Assembly: GCA_021845945.1 (NCBI GenBank)
Contig: JAJZRD010000133.1
Location: 1-10,482 of the forward strand
Reading direction: 5' to 3'
Length of the DNA stretch: 10,482 bases
Origin: Chloroflexota bacterium
GTDB taxonomy: Bacteria > Chloroflexota > UBA6077
Below are positions 1-5,534 of this stretch, one piece after another. The notes under the pieces were generated by a model. It had not been told where the DNA came from, did not search any database, and worked only from the letters and a program-made list of their open reading frames with translations. The translations under genes and the position numbers were made by a program. How positions within the stretch are numbered: position 1 is the first letter of the stretch; the number at the start of each line of letters is the position of its first letter.

Positions 1-120
1 AGCGTGCGGATGGAGATCGAGCTGATCCAGCCGATCGCGCTGGAAGAGGGGTTGCGGTTCGCAATCCGGGAGGGTGGTCGCACGGTGGGAGCCGGCGTGG
101 TCACCAAGATCAACGAGTAG
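1..120 (+). CDS. tuf: Elongation factor Tu, C-terminal end (5' truncated by window)
   Basis: Frame 1 is open from the first base and ends at TAG 118-120, giving 39 residues. They contain the closing strands of EF-Tu domain 3, with [20 protein letters not shown] followed by [15 protein letters not shown]. The GRTVGAGVV tail is highly conserved in bacterial EF-Tu, the GTPase that delivers aminoacyl-tRNA to the ribosome. The start, the G domain and domain 2 lie outside the window. The gene is followed after 10 bp by rpmG on the same strand. This order, tuf then rpmG then secE-nusG, is common in bacteria and supports the call. EF-Tu is preferred over other translational GTPases because of the exact C-terminal motif. 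Confidence 0.95.
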   Translation, partial: SVRMEIELIQPIALEEGLRFAIREGGRTVGAGVVTKINE

Positions 121-130
121 GTAAGCCACA

Positions 131-295
131 ATGGCGAAGAAGGCCGACAGAATCCTGATAACCCTTTCGTGCGCCCAATGCCGGGAGCGGACCTACCACA
201 CCGAGAAGAATCGGAAGAACGATCCCGACCGGCTGGTGCTGAAGAAGTACTGCCCTCGCTGCCGGGCCCACACCGAGTATCGAGAGACGAAGTAG
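131..295 (+). CDS. rpmG: 50S ribosomal protein L33, zinc-binding form
   Basis: An ATG at 131 opens a 54-residue basic protein beginning [17 protein letters not shown]. This is the usual size of bacterial L33 (about 50-55 residues). Two CxxC pairs, C14-x2-C17 and C41-x2-C44, form the zinc ribbon of the C+ version; the zinc-independent paralogue lacks these cysteines. [23 protein letters not shown] is the typical L33 core. L33 is a small protein of the large ribosomal subunit near the E site. The gene lies 10 bp after the EF-Tu stop and is probably co-transcribed with tuf; there is no strong Shine-Dalgarno sequence in the short gap, so translational coupling is possible. No zinc-regulator site is evident. 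Confidence 0.95.
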   Translation: MAKKADRILITLSCAQCRERTYHTEKNRKNDPDRLVLKKYCPRCRAHTEYRETK

Positions 296-300
296 GGCGG

Positions 301-350
301 GACGGAGCGACGGGGAGACCGGCAGACGCTCTTCTCCCCGTCGCTCCGTC
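301..350. repeat. 18-bp perfect inverted repeat after rpmG
   Basis: The arms 301-318 and 333-350 are perfect reverse complements of 18 bp (GACGGAGCGACGGGGAGA and its complement) around a 14-nt loop. The structure starts 5 bp after the rpmG stop. It could stop or stabilise the tuf-rpmG transcript, but no T-tract follows, so it is not a canonical intrinsic terminator. The GACGG/GGGGAGAC wording resembles low-complexity interspersed intergenic repeats seen in some GC-rich bacteria; that comparison is from memory. Confidence 0.75.
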
Positions 351-363
351 TCCCGGTCGTTCC

Positions 364-394
364 TTGACACTCTACCCGGCGCTTGTGGTATCAT
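364..394 (+). promoter_or_regulatory. Sigma-70-type promoter upstream of tRNA-Trp-secE-nusG
   Basis: A perfect -35 hexamer TTGACA is at 364-369 and a 5/6 match -10, TATCAT, at 389-394, separated by 19 bp, slightly longer than the 17-bp optimum. The predicted start is near 400-402. It lies between the tuf-rpmG pair and tRNA-Trp, where an independent promoter for the tRNA-Trp/secE/nusG/ribosomal-protein block would be expected. Confidence 0.65.
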
Positions 395-400
395 TCAACG

Positions 401-426
401 GGCGTGATAGCACGCCTTTGGTTTTT
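401..426 (+). terminator. Small hairpin with T-rich tail just after the promoter
   Basis: GGCGTG (401-406), loop ATAG and CACGCC (411-416) form a perfect 6-bp stem followed by TTTGGTTTTT (417-426). It looks like a short intrinsic terminator. It may end tuf-rpmG transcription, or act at the very 5' end of the transcript starting near 400. The short stem and interrupted T-tract keep confidence moderate. From here to the tRNA (427-533) I see only weak local hairpins and no gene. Confidence 0.45.
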
Positions 427-533
427 CGTGCGCCTTGAACTGCTGAATCAGCATCTGGCGAAGCTGGTGCAGCACAGTGCGAAGTGCTCAAACAGCATTA
501 CTGGAGCTGCTGGGACGGCGGCTCGTTGGGCGT

Positions 534-607
<74 letters not shown>

Positions 608-663
608 CCGAACTGCCTCTGGTGGGTCGTTGGCAATACAAGTCCAGGCGAAGTAGAGGGACG

Positions 664-888
664 ATGCCCGCAAAAGTTCAAGAGATGAAGAAGGGCAGAG
701 GTCAGGTCGAGCGGGCTTCGGGTTTCATCCGAGAGATCCGCTCTGAGTTGCGCAAGGTGGTATGGCCTACCCGGCAGGAGGCTATCAACCTGACTCTTAT
801 CGTCATCGGTGTGTGCGCTGCCGTGGGGCTGTTCCTCGGGTTGGTGGACCTCACCTTCACCGAAATGTTTCGCGTAATACTGCGCTAG
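664..888 (+). CDS. secE: Preprotein translocase subunit SecE
   Basis: The ATG at 664 gives a 74-residue protein, close to the usual size of the short bacterial SecE with one membrane span. The start is preceded by AGAGGG (655-660) at rather short spacing. An in-frame GTG at 622 would give 88 residues but has no better ribosome binding site and adds nothing family-like. The signature IREIRSELRKVVWPTRQEA precedes a single hydrophobic span of about 22 residues (LTLIVIGVCAAVGLFLGLVD). SecE clamps SecY in the SecYEG protein-conducting channel of the cytoplasmic membrane. It sits between tRNA-Trp and nusG, the classic position, and its stop is 12 bp before the nusG start. Confidence 0.95.
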   Translation: MPAKVQEMKKGRGQVERASGFIREIRSELRKVVWPTRQEAINLTLIVIGVCAAVGLFLGLVDLTFTEMFRVILR

Positions 889-900
889 GGCGCAGATAAC

Positions 901-1503
901 TTGAGCGATTTGATGGAAGAAGAAGCACAGGCACAGGTCGTTGAGAAGGAAATCCAGGAGGAGGCACCGGCGACGCATCCGGATGCCAAGTGGTACGTCA
1001 TCCACACCTACTCCGGCTACGAGAACAAGGTAAAGACGAATCTGGAGCATCGCGTCGAGTCCATGGGTGCTCAGGAACAGATCTTCCAGGTGATAATCCC
1101 CACGGAAGACGAGATCGAGATCCGGGACGGACAGCGCAGGACGGTCCAGAAGAAGGTCTTTCCTGGCTACGTCTTGGTGCAGATGCTGTTGACCGACCAC
1201 TCCTGGCACGTTGTCCGGAACACACCGGGCGTGACCGGGTTCGTTGGCTCGGGCAGCAAGCCGACTCCGCTGCTGGATCAGGAGGTCAAGCAGATCCTGA
1301 AGGCCATGCGGCGCGAGGCGCCCAAGATCAAGGTGAGCTTCTCCCGGGGCGAGAGGGTGAAGGTCGTGGACGGCCCCTTCACCGACTTTATCGGCGTGGT
1401 GGACGACATCAACCTGGAGAAGGGGAAGGTTCGGGTGCTGGTGTCCTTCTTTGGGCGCGAGACCCCGGTGGAGCTGGACTTCCTCCAGGTCACTCGAGTT
1501 TAG
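901..1503 (+). CDS. nusG: Transcription termination/antitermination factor NusG
   Basis: The 200-residue reading uses TTG at 901; an ATG at 913 would give 196 residues and cannot be excluded, since neither has a strong Shine-Dalgarno sequence. An acidic tail (about residues 1-28, rich in E and Q) precedes the NGN domain, which starts at KWYVIHTYSGYENKVK (30-45) and includes VFPGYVLVQM and the RNTPGVTGFVG segment. The KOW domain occupies roughly residues 147-199, with FSRGERVKVVDGPFTDF and RETPVELDF. NusG binds the RNA polymerase clamp and links polymerase to Rho or to ribosomal protein S10. The acidic N-terminal tail is an addition to the E. coli form (about 180 residues) and is found in several phyla. 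secE lies directly upstream and rplK downstream. Confidence 0.95.
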   Translation: MSDLMEEEAQAQVVEKEIQEEAPATHPDAKWYVIHTYSGYENKVKTNLEHRVESMGAQEQIFQVIIPTEDEIEIRDGQRRTVQKKVFPGYVLVQMLLTDHSWHVVRNTPGVTGFVGSGSKPTPLLDQEVKQILKAMRREAPKIKVSFSRGERVKVVDGPFTDFIGVVDDINLEKGKVRVLVSFFGRETPVELDFLQVTRV

Positions 1504-1534
1504 GCAGGGTAAGAGGGACTCAAAGGCAACGGAC

Positions 1535-1556
1535 GGCGACGGCTGCGGTCGTCGCC
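1535..1556 (+). terminator. UNCG-capped hairpin between nusG and rplK (possible attenuator)
   Basis: GGCGACGGC (1535-1543) pairs with GTCGTCGCC (1548-1556) in a 9-bp stem with one G-U pair, closed by C(TGCG)G, a UNCG-type tetraloop. The following bases TGTTTGTG are T-rich but not a clean T-tract. It may cause partial termination, an RNA end between nusG and the ribosomal protein genes, or a pause. Shine-Dalgarno AAGGAG for rplK begins 14 nt later (1570-1575). Confidence 0.5.
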
Positions 1557-1581
1557 TGTTTGTGAGTGTAAGGAGAGCTTC

Positions 1582-2004
1582 ATGGCTAAGAAGGTCAAGG
1601 CGATCGTAAAGTTGCAGATCACGGCCGGTAAGGCCACTCCTGCGCCCCCCGTTGGCCCTGCCCTGGGTCAGCACGGCGTCAACATAATGGCGTTCTGCAA
1701 GGAGTACAACGAGCGGACCGCCGCCCAGGCGGGGATGGTGATCCCTGCCGAGATCACCATCTTCGAGGACCGGTCGTTCACCTTCGTTACCAAGACCCCG
1801 CCGACGGTCGACCTGATCAAGAAGGCCATCGGCGCCGACAAGGGCTCCGGGAAGCCCAACTCCAGCAAGGTGGGTACCCTGTCGCGAGACAAGGTTCGGG
1901 AGATCGCCGAGCTGAAGATGAAGGATCTCAACGCCATCGACGTGGAAGGTGCCATGAAGATGGTGGAAGGCACCGCCAGGAGCATGGGAGTCACCATTAG
2001 CTAG
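1582..2004 (+). CDS. rplK: 50S ribosomal protein L11
   Basis: The ATG at 1582 is preceded by AAGGAG (1570-1575, 6-nt gap) and gives 140 residues, the standard L11 length. The N-terminal domain holds the conserved [14 protein letters not shown] segment (residues 22-35), with prolines 22 and 23 of the thiostrepton/factor-binding face. The C-terminal RNA-binding domain holds [18 protein letters not shown] and ends with [11 protein letters not shown]11 binds the GTPase-associated region of 23S rRNA with L10 and L7/L12 and affects elongation factor action and the stringent response. It is followed after 54 bp by rplA, as in the conserved L11-L1 operon. Nothing unusual is seen in the protein. Confidence 0.97.
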   Translation: MAKKVKAIVKLQITAGKATPAPPVGPALGQHGVNIMAFCKEYNERTAAQAGMVIPAEITIFEDRSFTFVTKTPPTVDLIKKAIGADKGSGKPNSSKVGTLSRDKVREIAELKMKDLNAIDVEGAMKMVEGTARSMGVTIS

Positions 2005-2006
2005 GC

Positions 2007-2046
2007 CTGGCGAGTAAGTGGGAGGGCTTCGGCCCGCCAGCACCAC
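2007..2046 (+). promoter_or_regulatory. Candidate L1-binding operator in the rplK-rplA gap
   Basis: The gap can fold as GUGG (2018-2021) with CCAC (2043-2046). This encloses an asymmetric internal loop and an inner GGGC(UUCG)GCCC hairpin (2024-2035). An alternative outer stem is CTGGC (2007-2011) with GCCAG (2036-2040). The string GUGGGAG followed by a stem and a closing CCAC resembles the 23S rRNA L1-stalk base bound by L1 (recalled, not searched). The fold ends immediately before the rplA Shine-Dalgarno AAGGAGGT (2047-2054), a sensible place for L1 to repress its own translation. Confidence 0.45.
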
Positions 2047-2058
2047 AAGGAGGTCATA

Positions 2059-2766
2059 GTGCCCATTCACGGTAAGCGGTACGTCGAGGCCGCAAAGAAG
2101 GTAGATCCCGACAAGCTGTACGCGCCGGCCGAGGCGATCAAGCTGCTGCGCGAAGTCTCCTACACCAAGTTCGACCCCACTATCGAAGTTCACATCCGCA
2201 CCGGTGTCGATCCCCGACACGCCGACCAGATGGTTCGCGGGCTGGCGGTGCTACCCGCCGGTACCGGCAAGCAGGTGCGAGTGCTGGCTTTCGCCCAGGG
2301 TGAGAAGGCCAAGGAGGCCGAGGACTCCGGCGCCAGCTACGTTGGTGGCCAGGACCTGGTTCAGAAGATCGAGGGCGGCTGGCTGGAGTTCGACGTGGCG
2401 GTGGCCACGCCCGACATGATGGGCATGGTGGGCCGCCTGGGCAAGATCCTCGGTCGCCGCGGGTTGATGCCCAACCCGAAGGCCGGGACCATCTCCTTCG
2501 AGATCGGCAAGGTGGTCAAAGAGGTGAAGGCCGGCCGGGTGGAGTTCCGCGTCGACAAGACCGCCGTCATCCACGTGCCCATTGGGAAGCTCAGCTTCTC
2601 CGACGACCAGATGCTCGCCAACCTGGGGGCTCTACTGGATGCGGTGGTTCGGGCCAAGCCGAGCGGGGCCAAGGGCCAGTACGTCCGATCCATTTCGATG
2701 TCCAGTAGCATGAGCCCGGGCATCGGGCTGGAGCTGCAGTCGGCGCTCTCCATGGTGACTGCGTAG
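2059..2766 (+). CDS. rplA: 50S ribosomal protein L1
   Basis: A GTG start at 2059 is fixed by the near-perfect Shine-Dalgarno AAGGAGGT (2047-2054) and gives 235 residues, the normal bacterial size. The second-domain signature [20 protein letters not shown] and the adjoining KAGT are intact, as is the C-terminal half with [21 protein letters not shown]1 forms the mobile stalk of the large subunit near the E site and is also a translational repressor of its own operon in studied bacteria. The protein begins [21 protein letters not shown], typical of the family. Downstream, a 261-bp leader separates it from rplJ, so L10-L7/L12 expression can be tuned separately. Confidence 0.97.
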   Translation: MPIHGKRYVEAAKKVDPDKLYAPAEAIKLLREVSYTKFDPTIEVHIRTGVDPRHADQMVRGLAVLPAGTGKQVRVLAFAQGEKAKEAEDSGASYVGGQDLVQKIEGGWLEFDVAVATPDMMGMVGRLGKILGRRGLMPNPKAGTISFEIGKVVKEVKAGRVEFRVDKTAVIHVPIGKLSFSDDQMLANLGALLDAVVRAKPSGAKGQYVRSISMSSSMSPGIGLELQSALSMVTA

Positions 2767-2789
2767 GGCCCGTTTCCAACCGAATAGTG

Positions 2790-2976
2790 ACCATGCTAAA
2801 GACAGCAGGCGTGCCCCACGGCACTTAATCGATCTGGCCTGCCGAGGCAAGGATTTCGAGATACTCCGAGCAACGGTGTGGGGGGACGCAGGGAGGTCGG
2901 GGGACCGAACCTGTGGCCGCGCTCCATCGAAGGGGAATCGAAGGGTCTTTGGCTGCGGCAGCCAAAGACCCTTTTT
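2790..2976 (+). promoter_or_regulatory. L10 (rplJ) leader: kink-turn-like L10-binding RNA plus attenuator
   Basis: The segment AAAGACAGCAGGC, a short hairpin GTGCC-CCAC-GGCAC (2811-2824), TTAATCGATCT and GCCTGCCGAGG matches the wording and fold of the known bacterial L10 leader. CAGGC (2806-2810) pairs with GCCTG (2837-2841) around the inner hairpin, with unpaired TTAATC on the 3' side as in a kink-turn-like element. GCTAAAGAC (2795-2803) can also pair for 9 bp with GTCTTTGGC (2945-2953), the 5' arm of the downstream terminator. This gives mutually exclusive antiterminator and terminator states. In known examples the L10-L7/L12 complex binds the leader and lowers rplJ-rplL expression. The segment 2865-2940 is G-rich, with a possible GGTC-GGGG-GACC hairpin, and holds no gene. 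Confidence 0.8.
2941..2976 (+). terminator. Intrinsic terminator in the rplJ leader
   Basis: GGGTCTTTGGCTG (2943-2955), loop CGG and CAGCCAAAGACCC (2959-2971) form a perfect 13-bp stem. AA 2941-2942 can extend it against the T-tract, which runs TTTTTGTTG from 2972. It is the best intrinsic terminator in the window, and it lies inside the operon 52 bp before the rplJ start, so it must be conditional. Confidence 0.92.
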
Positions 2977-3027
2977 GTTGGGCTGTTAGGGCAACGCCAC
3001 CGATTATGGTGGAAAGGAGGTGAACCG

Positions 3028-3585
3028 TTGCCACAGAAAGCAGAGAAGGTGCGCGCGCCGCGACCGGAAAAGGTCCACGAGGTAGAGGAGCTGGCGGAGC
3101 TGCTAAGCCGGAGCAACCTGGTGGTCTTGACCGACTATCGGGGGCTGACCGTAGCGGACATGGCATCCCTGCGCCGCAAGCTGCGAGAGCAGGGGGTGGA
3201 ATATCGCGTAACGAAGAACACCCTGACCGGCTTTGCAGCCGAGAAGGTGGGCAAGGCGGATCTGAAGGACACGCTGGTCGGGCCTACCGCTATCGCCTTC
3301 GTGACCGGCGACGAGGCCGCGGCGGCCAAGGCGTTGAGTGACTTCGAGCGGGGCTCGAAGGTGTTCAAGATCAAGAGCGCTATGCTGGGCCAGCGGCTGC
3401 TGGCGGCAGCGCAGGTTGGGGCTCTGGCGAACATGCCCCCCAGGAACGTGTTGCTGTCCCAGGTGGTGGCCGGCTTCCAGTCGCCGATTGTCGGCGTAGT
3501 GGGCGTCCTGAGCGGGATGCTGTCCGGCCTCGTGGGTACCCTGGATGCTCGCCGGCGACAGCTCGAAGAGCAGGGCGCGGCCTAA
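3028..3585 (+). CDS. rplJ: 50S ribosomal protein L10
   Basis: I place the start at TTG 3028, 7 nt after a strong AGGAGG (3015-3020), giving 185 residues. The frame stays open upstream to a GTG at 2878, but that stretch is the attenuator leader and does not look like protein. The N-terminal domain carries RSNLVVLTDYRGLTVADM and YRVTKNTL, the 23S rRNA-binding L10 signatures. The C-terminal helix (GMLSGLVGTLDARRRQLEEQ) is the part that carries L7/L12 dimers. L10 anchors the L7/L12 stalk on the large subunit and, with L7/L12, acts as feedback regulator of this operon through the leader upstream. A small CCACC/GGTGG hairpin (2998-3012) lies just before the Shine-Dalgarno sequence. rplL follows after 95 bp. 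Confidence 0.95.
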   Translation: MPQKAEKVRAPRPEKVHEVEELAELLSRSNLVVLTDYRGLTVADMASLRRKLREQGVEYRVTKNTLTGFAAEKVGKADLKDTLVGPTAIAFVTGDEAAAAKALSDFERGSKVFKIKSAMLGQRLLAAAQVGALANMPPRNVLLSQVVAGFQSPIVGVVGVLSGMLSGLVGTLDARRRQLEEQGAA

Positions 3586-3627
3586 CCAGGTGGAAGTCGC
3601 CTTCCTGGGTCTGGGGTGGAACTCCAG

Positions 3628-3660
3628 CCCTCACCCTGACCCTCTCCCAGAGGGAGAGGG
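3628..3660. repeat. Interspersed palindromic repeat between rplJ and rplL
   Basis: CCCTCACCCTGA leads into a perfect 9-bp hairpin, CCCTCTCCC (3640-3648), AGA, GGGAGAGGG (3652-3660). The wording, whose chance translations read PHPDPLPEGEG or PLPLGEGQGEG, is that of a widely distributed intergenic repeat of GC-rich bacteria (recalled, not searched). It lies inside the rplJ-rplL transcript 20 bp before rplL and could mark an RNA processing or stability site that sets the L7/L12:L10 ratio; that role is inference. Confidence 0.75.
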
Positions 3661-3680
3661 AACGATAAGAAAGGACTCAA

Positions 3681-4064
3681 ATGAGCACCGAAGAGATCAT
3701 TGCGGCGATCGAGAAGATGACGGTTCTCGAGCTGTCCGATCTGGTTAAGGCTTTGCAGGACCGATTCGGCGTCGTGGCCGCGGCTCCCGTCGCTGCGGCA
3801 GCGGCAGGCGCCGGCGCGGCTGCGGCTCCGGCTGCGGCTCCGGTCGAGGAGCAGACTGAGTTCACCGTCGTCCTGAAGGAGTTTGGCGCCAACAAGATCA
3901 ACGTGATCAAGGTCGTCCGCGAGCTCACCGGTCTCGGCCTGAAGGAGGCCAAAGAGCTGGTGGAGGGCGCTCCCAAATCGGTCAAGGAGAGCGTGCCGAA
4001 GGACGAGGCCGACAAGGCGGCTGCCAAGCTGAAGGAAGCCGGCGCCACCGTCGAGGTCCAGTAG
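3681..4064 (+). CDS. rplL: 50S ribosomal protein L7/L12
   Basis: The ATG at 3681 follows AAAGGA (3670-3675) and gives 127 residues, the usual size. The N-terminal dimerisation domain is residues 1-32 (ending [11 protein letters not shown]). It is followed by a flexible hinge of about 23 residues made almost only of A, P, V and G. The C-terminal globular domain (about 59-127) holds [20 protein letters not shown] and [13 protein letters not shown], the surface that recruits translational GTPases. L7/L12 is present in several copies per ribosome bound to L10. The gene ends the ribosomal block; rpoB does not follow, and a perfect palindrome and a convergent gene come next. Confidence 0.97.
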   Translation: MSTEEIIAAIEKMTVLELSDLVKALQDRFGVVAAAPVAAAAAGAGAAAAPAAAPVEEQTEFTVVLKEFGANKINVIKVVRELTGLGLKEAKELVEGAPKSVKESVPKDEADKAAAKLKEAGATVEVQ

Positions 4065-4074
4065 CTTCAAATGG

Positions 4075-4104
4075 TGTAGGGGCGGTTCGCGAACCGCCCC
4101 TACA
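4075..4104. repeat. 30-bp perfect palindrome between convergent rplL and tyrA
   Basis: The bases 4075-4104 are a perfect self-complementary palindrome with half-site TGTAGGGGCGGTTCG, centred at 4089/4090. It fills most of the 46-bp gap between the rplL and tyrA stop codons. It may act as a two-way terminator, but neither side has a T-tract. Its ends, TGTAGGGGCG and CGCCCCTACA, match those of the larger element at 6165-6241, so both look like members of one interspersed family. Confidence 0.85.
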
Positions 4105-4110
4105 GGTTTC

Positions 4111-4989
4111 TCACGCCCTGTCGGCGGCATCCCTTCGCCGCTGCTCCTCCCAGGCCGCTCGCCGGTGCTGGGCCTCCTCCAGCTCCTTCAGGATCCCCGG
4201 CTCGCCGTTCAGCAGCCGGCCCCTCACGGCCTGCAGCTCCTCCATCAGCCGGTCCAGGTGGCGCACCACGTTGCCGGCGTTGTCGCTGAGGACGTCGGAG
4301 TACATCTTGGGGTTCTGGCCGGCCAGGCGGGTCGCCGTATCGAACCCCCCTGCGGCCAGGACGGACATCTCCCGCCAGCTGGACTCGGAGGCCAGGACCC
4401 GCATCAGGGTGGCCGATAGCAGATAGGGGAGGTGACTGATGCCGGCTACCAGGCCGTCGTGCTCCGCCGGGTCCACGAAGTAGGGCTGAGCCCCGATGGC
4501 CTGGATCATCGACACCACGGTGGACACCGCGGAGGGCGGAGCGGTCACCGCGGGGGCGACGCAGTAGATGGCTCCCTGGAAGAGGGAGGCGTCGGGGCGA
4601 TCCACGCCGGCCGTGGCTTGGCCCGTCATGGGGTGGCCGCCGACGAAGGCGACCTCCCGCGGCAGCAGCTCCTGGGCGCGCCGGAGGATCTCCAGCTTGG
4701 TGCTGCCGGTGTCGGTCACCACGCAGCCGGCCTGCAGCGCCGGCGCCACGGTTTCCAGCACCGAGGCGATGGTTCCCACAGGGGTAGCCACCACCACCAG
4801 ATCGGAGCCGGACACCGCCTCCAGGGGGTTGCGCTCCACCCGATCCACCGCCTTCAGCTTCTGAGCGCGCCCCGCTGCGTCGTACTGGTTGTCGTGGCCG
4901 ACGACCAGTGGCGGGGGCTTCAGCTGCTTCAGGGCCAGCCCGAGAGATGAGCCGATCATGCCCAAACCTACTACGGTGACCTGCTTCAT
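4111..4989 (-). CDS. tyrA: Prephenate (or arogenate) dehydrogenase, TyrA family
   Basis: The ATG at 4989 follows GAGGT (minus strand of 4999-5003) and gives 292 residues, the size of single-domain TyrA. The N-terminal Rossmann fold starts VTVVGLGMIGSSLG, with GxGxxG at residues 8-13. D33 at the end of the second strand favours NAD+ over NADP+. DTGSTK (93-98), GGHPMTG (117-123, with H119) and HDGLVAGISHLPY (177-189, with H186) match the active-site histidine and substrate regions of the family. The enzyme oxidatively decarboxylates prephenate to 4-hydroxyphenylpyruvate, or arogenate to tyrosine; the sequence alone does not decide. There is no chorismate mutase fusion and no clear ACT domain; the last 30 residues are charged and helical. 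It is the last gene of a three-gene minus-strand operon. Confidence 0.92.
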   Translation of the reverse strand: MKQVTVVGLGMIGSSLGLALKQLKPPPLVVGHDNQYDAAGRAQKLKAVDRVERNPLEAVSGSDLVVVATPVGTIASVLETVAPALQAGCVVTDTGSTKLEILRRAQELLPREVAFVGGHPMTGQATAGVDRPDASLFQGAIYCVAPAVTAPPSAVSTVVSMIQAIGAQPYFVDPAEHDGLVAGISHLPYLLSATLMRVLASESSWREMSVLAAGGFDTATRLAGQNPKMYSDVLSDNAGNVVRHLDRLMEELQAVRGRLLNGEPGILKELEEAQHRRAAWEEQRRRDAADRA

Positions 4990-5001
4990 TGCTACGCTAC
5001 C

Positions 5002-5526
5002 TCAGTTCTGGTTGTCTGCCCGGCGCAGGGTGGCCAGCGCCGCTCGAATCCAATGGGCGTCCGGTACGTTACTCACCCGCTGCGGCTCCAGTTGGTGCAA
5101 CTCCACCAGCCGCCAGACCCTCTCCTCGGTGCCGGCCTGGGCCAGCATGCTGGCGCCGATCCGGGGATGATTCGCCAGGACGTAGAATGGCAACCACCAG
5201 CTCTTGCTGTCGCAGCGGGTCTCGAGGGCCGGAAGTGTGCCCAGCAGGGCCTCGAGCAGCACCGCCACCGTCCGGTGGACCAACGTGATCCGGCAGCGGG
5301 ACTTCCCCACGTCGTGGAGGATGGCCGCCTTCAGGAGACTCTCGTCGGTGACCGCGGCCTGCAGCAGCGTTCGCAGCACCTGCGTGCTGTGGCGCTGGTC
5401 GGCGGGCTCCATGCGGGCGAACAGCGCCCGCTCCGCCTCCGAGAGGTACCGGTCCGCCAGGACCCAGTCCTCGGGAAGCATCCTGGCCCCCAGGTTGGCA
5501 AGCCCCTGCCGTATGCGGTAGATCAC
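5002..5526 (-). CDS. HD-domain protein, putative metal-dependent phosphohydrolase
   Basis: The 174-residue frame starts with GTG at 5526, after an AGGTAGGGG stretch about 5 nt upstream, and lies 8 bp after the M50 stop. It carries a full HD-type metal set: H46 (RHSTQVL), H71-D72 in LLKAAILHDVGKS, H120 (NHPRIGASML), H144 (LVELHQ) and D171 (LRRADNQN). This H-HD-H-H-D order is that of HDIG-type phosphohydrolases, which include cyclic dinucleotide and nucleotide hydrolases. There is no GYP motif, sensor domain, synthetase domain or membrane span, so the substrate is unknown. Residues 1-45 are a helical N-terminal extension. Its stop codon overlaps the tyrA ribosome binding site, which suggests translational coupling, though a direct role in tyrosine synthesis is not implied. 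Confidence 0.8.
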   Translation of the reverse strand: MIYRIRQGLANLGARMLPEDWVLADRYLSEAERALFARMEPADQRHSTQVLRTLLQAAVTDESLLKAAILHDVGKSRCRITLVHRTVAVLLEALLGTLPALETRCDSKSWWLPFYVLANHPRIGASMLAQAGTEERVWRLVELHQLEPQRVSNVPDAHWIRAALATLRRADNQN

Positions 5527-5534
5527 CCGAACCC

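Noticed and set aside
427..533. Possible T-box or other riboswitch upstream of tRNA-Trp
   Set aside because: Weak short hairpins only, no T-box consensus (TGG.ACCGCG) and no downstream biosynthetic or synthetase gene.
622..663. GTG 622 as secE start
   Set aside because: It adds 14 residues unlike SecE and has no convincing ribosome binding site; ATG 664 follows AGAGGG and gives the normal length.
2878..3027. Upstream in-frame extension of rplJ from GTG 2878
   Set aside because: This stretch is the attenuator leader with the intrinsic terminator. A strong AGGAGG fixes the start at TTG 3028, and L10 homology begins only after it.
3628..3660. CRISPR-like or tandem repeat in the rplJ-rplL gap
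   Set aside because: It is a single hairpin copy without repeated units or spacers.
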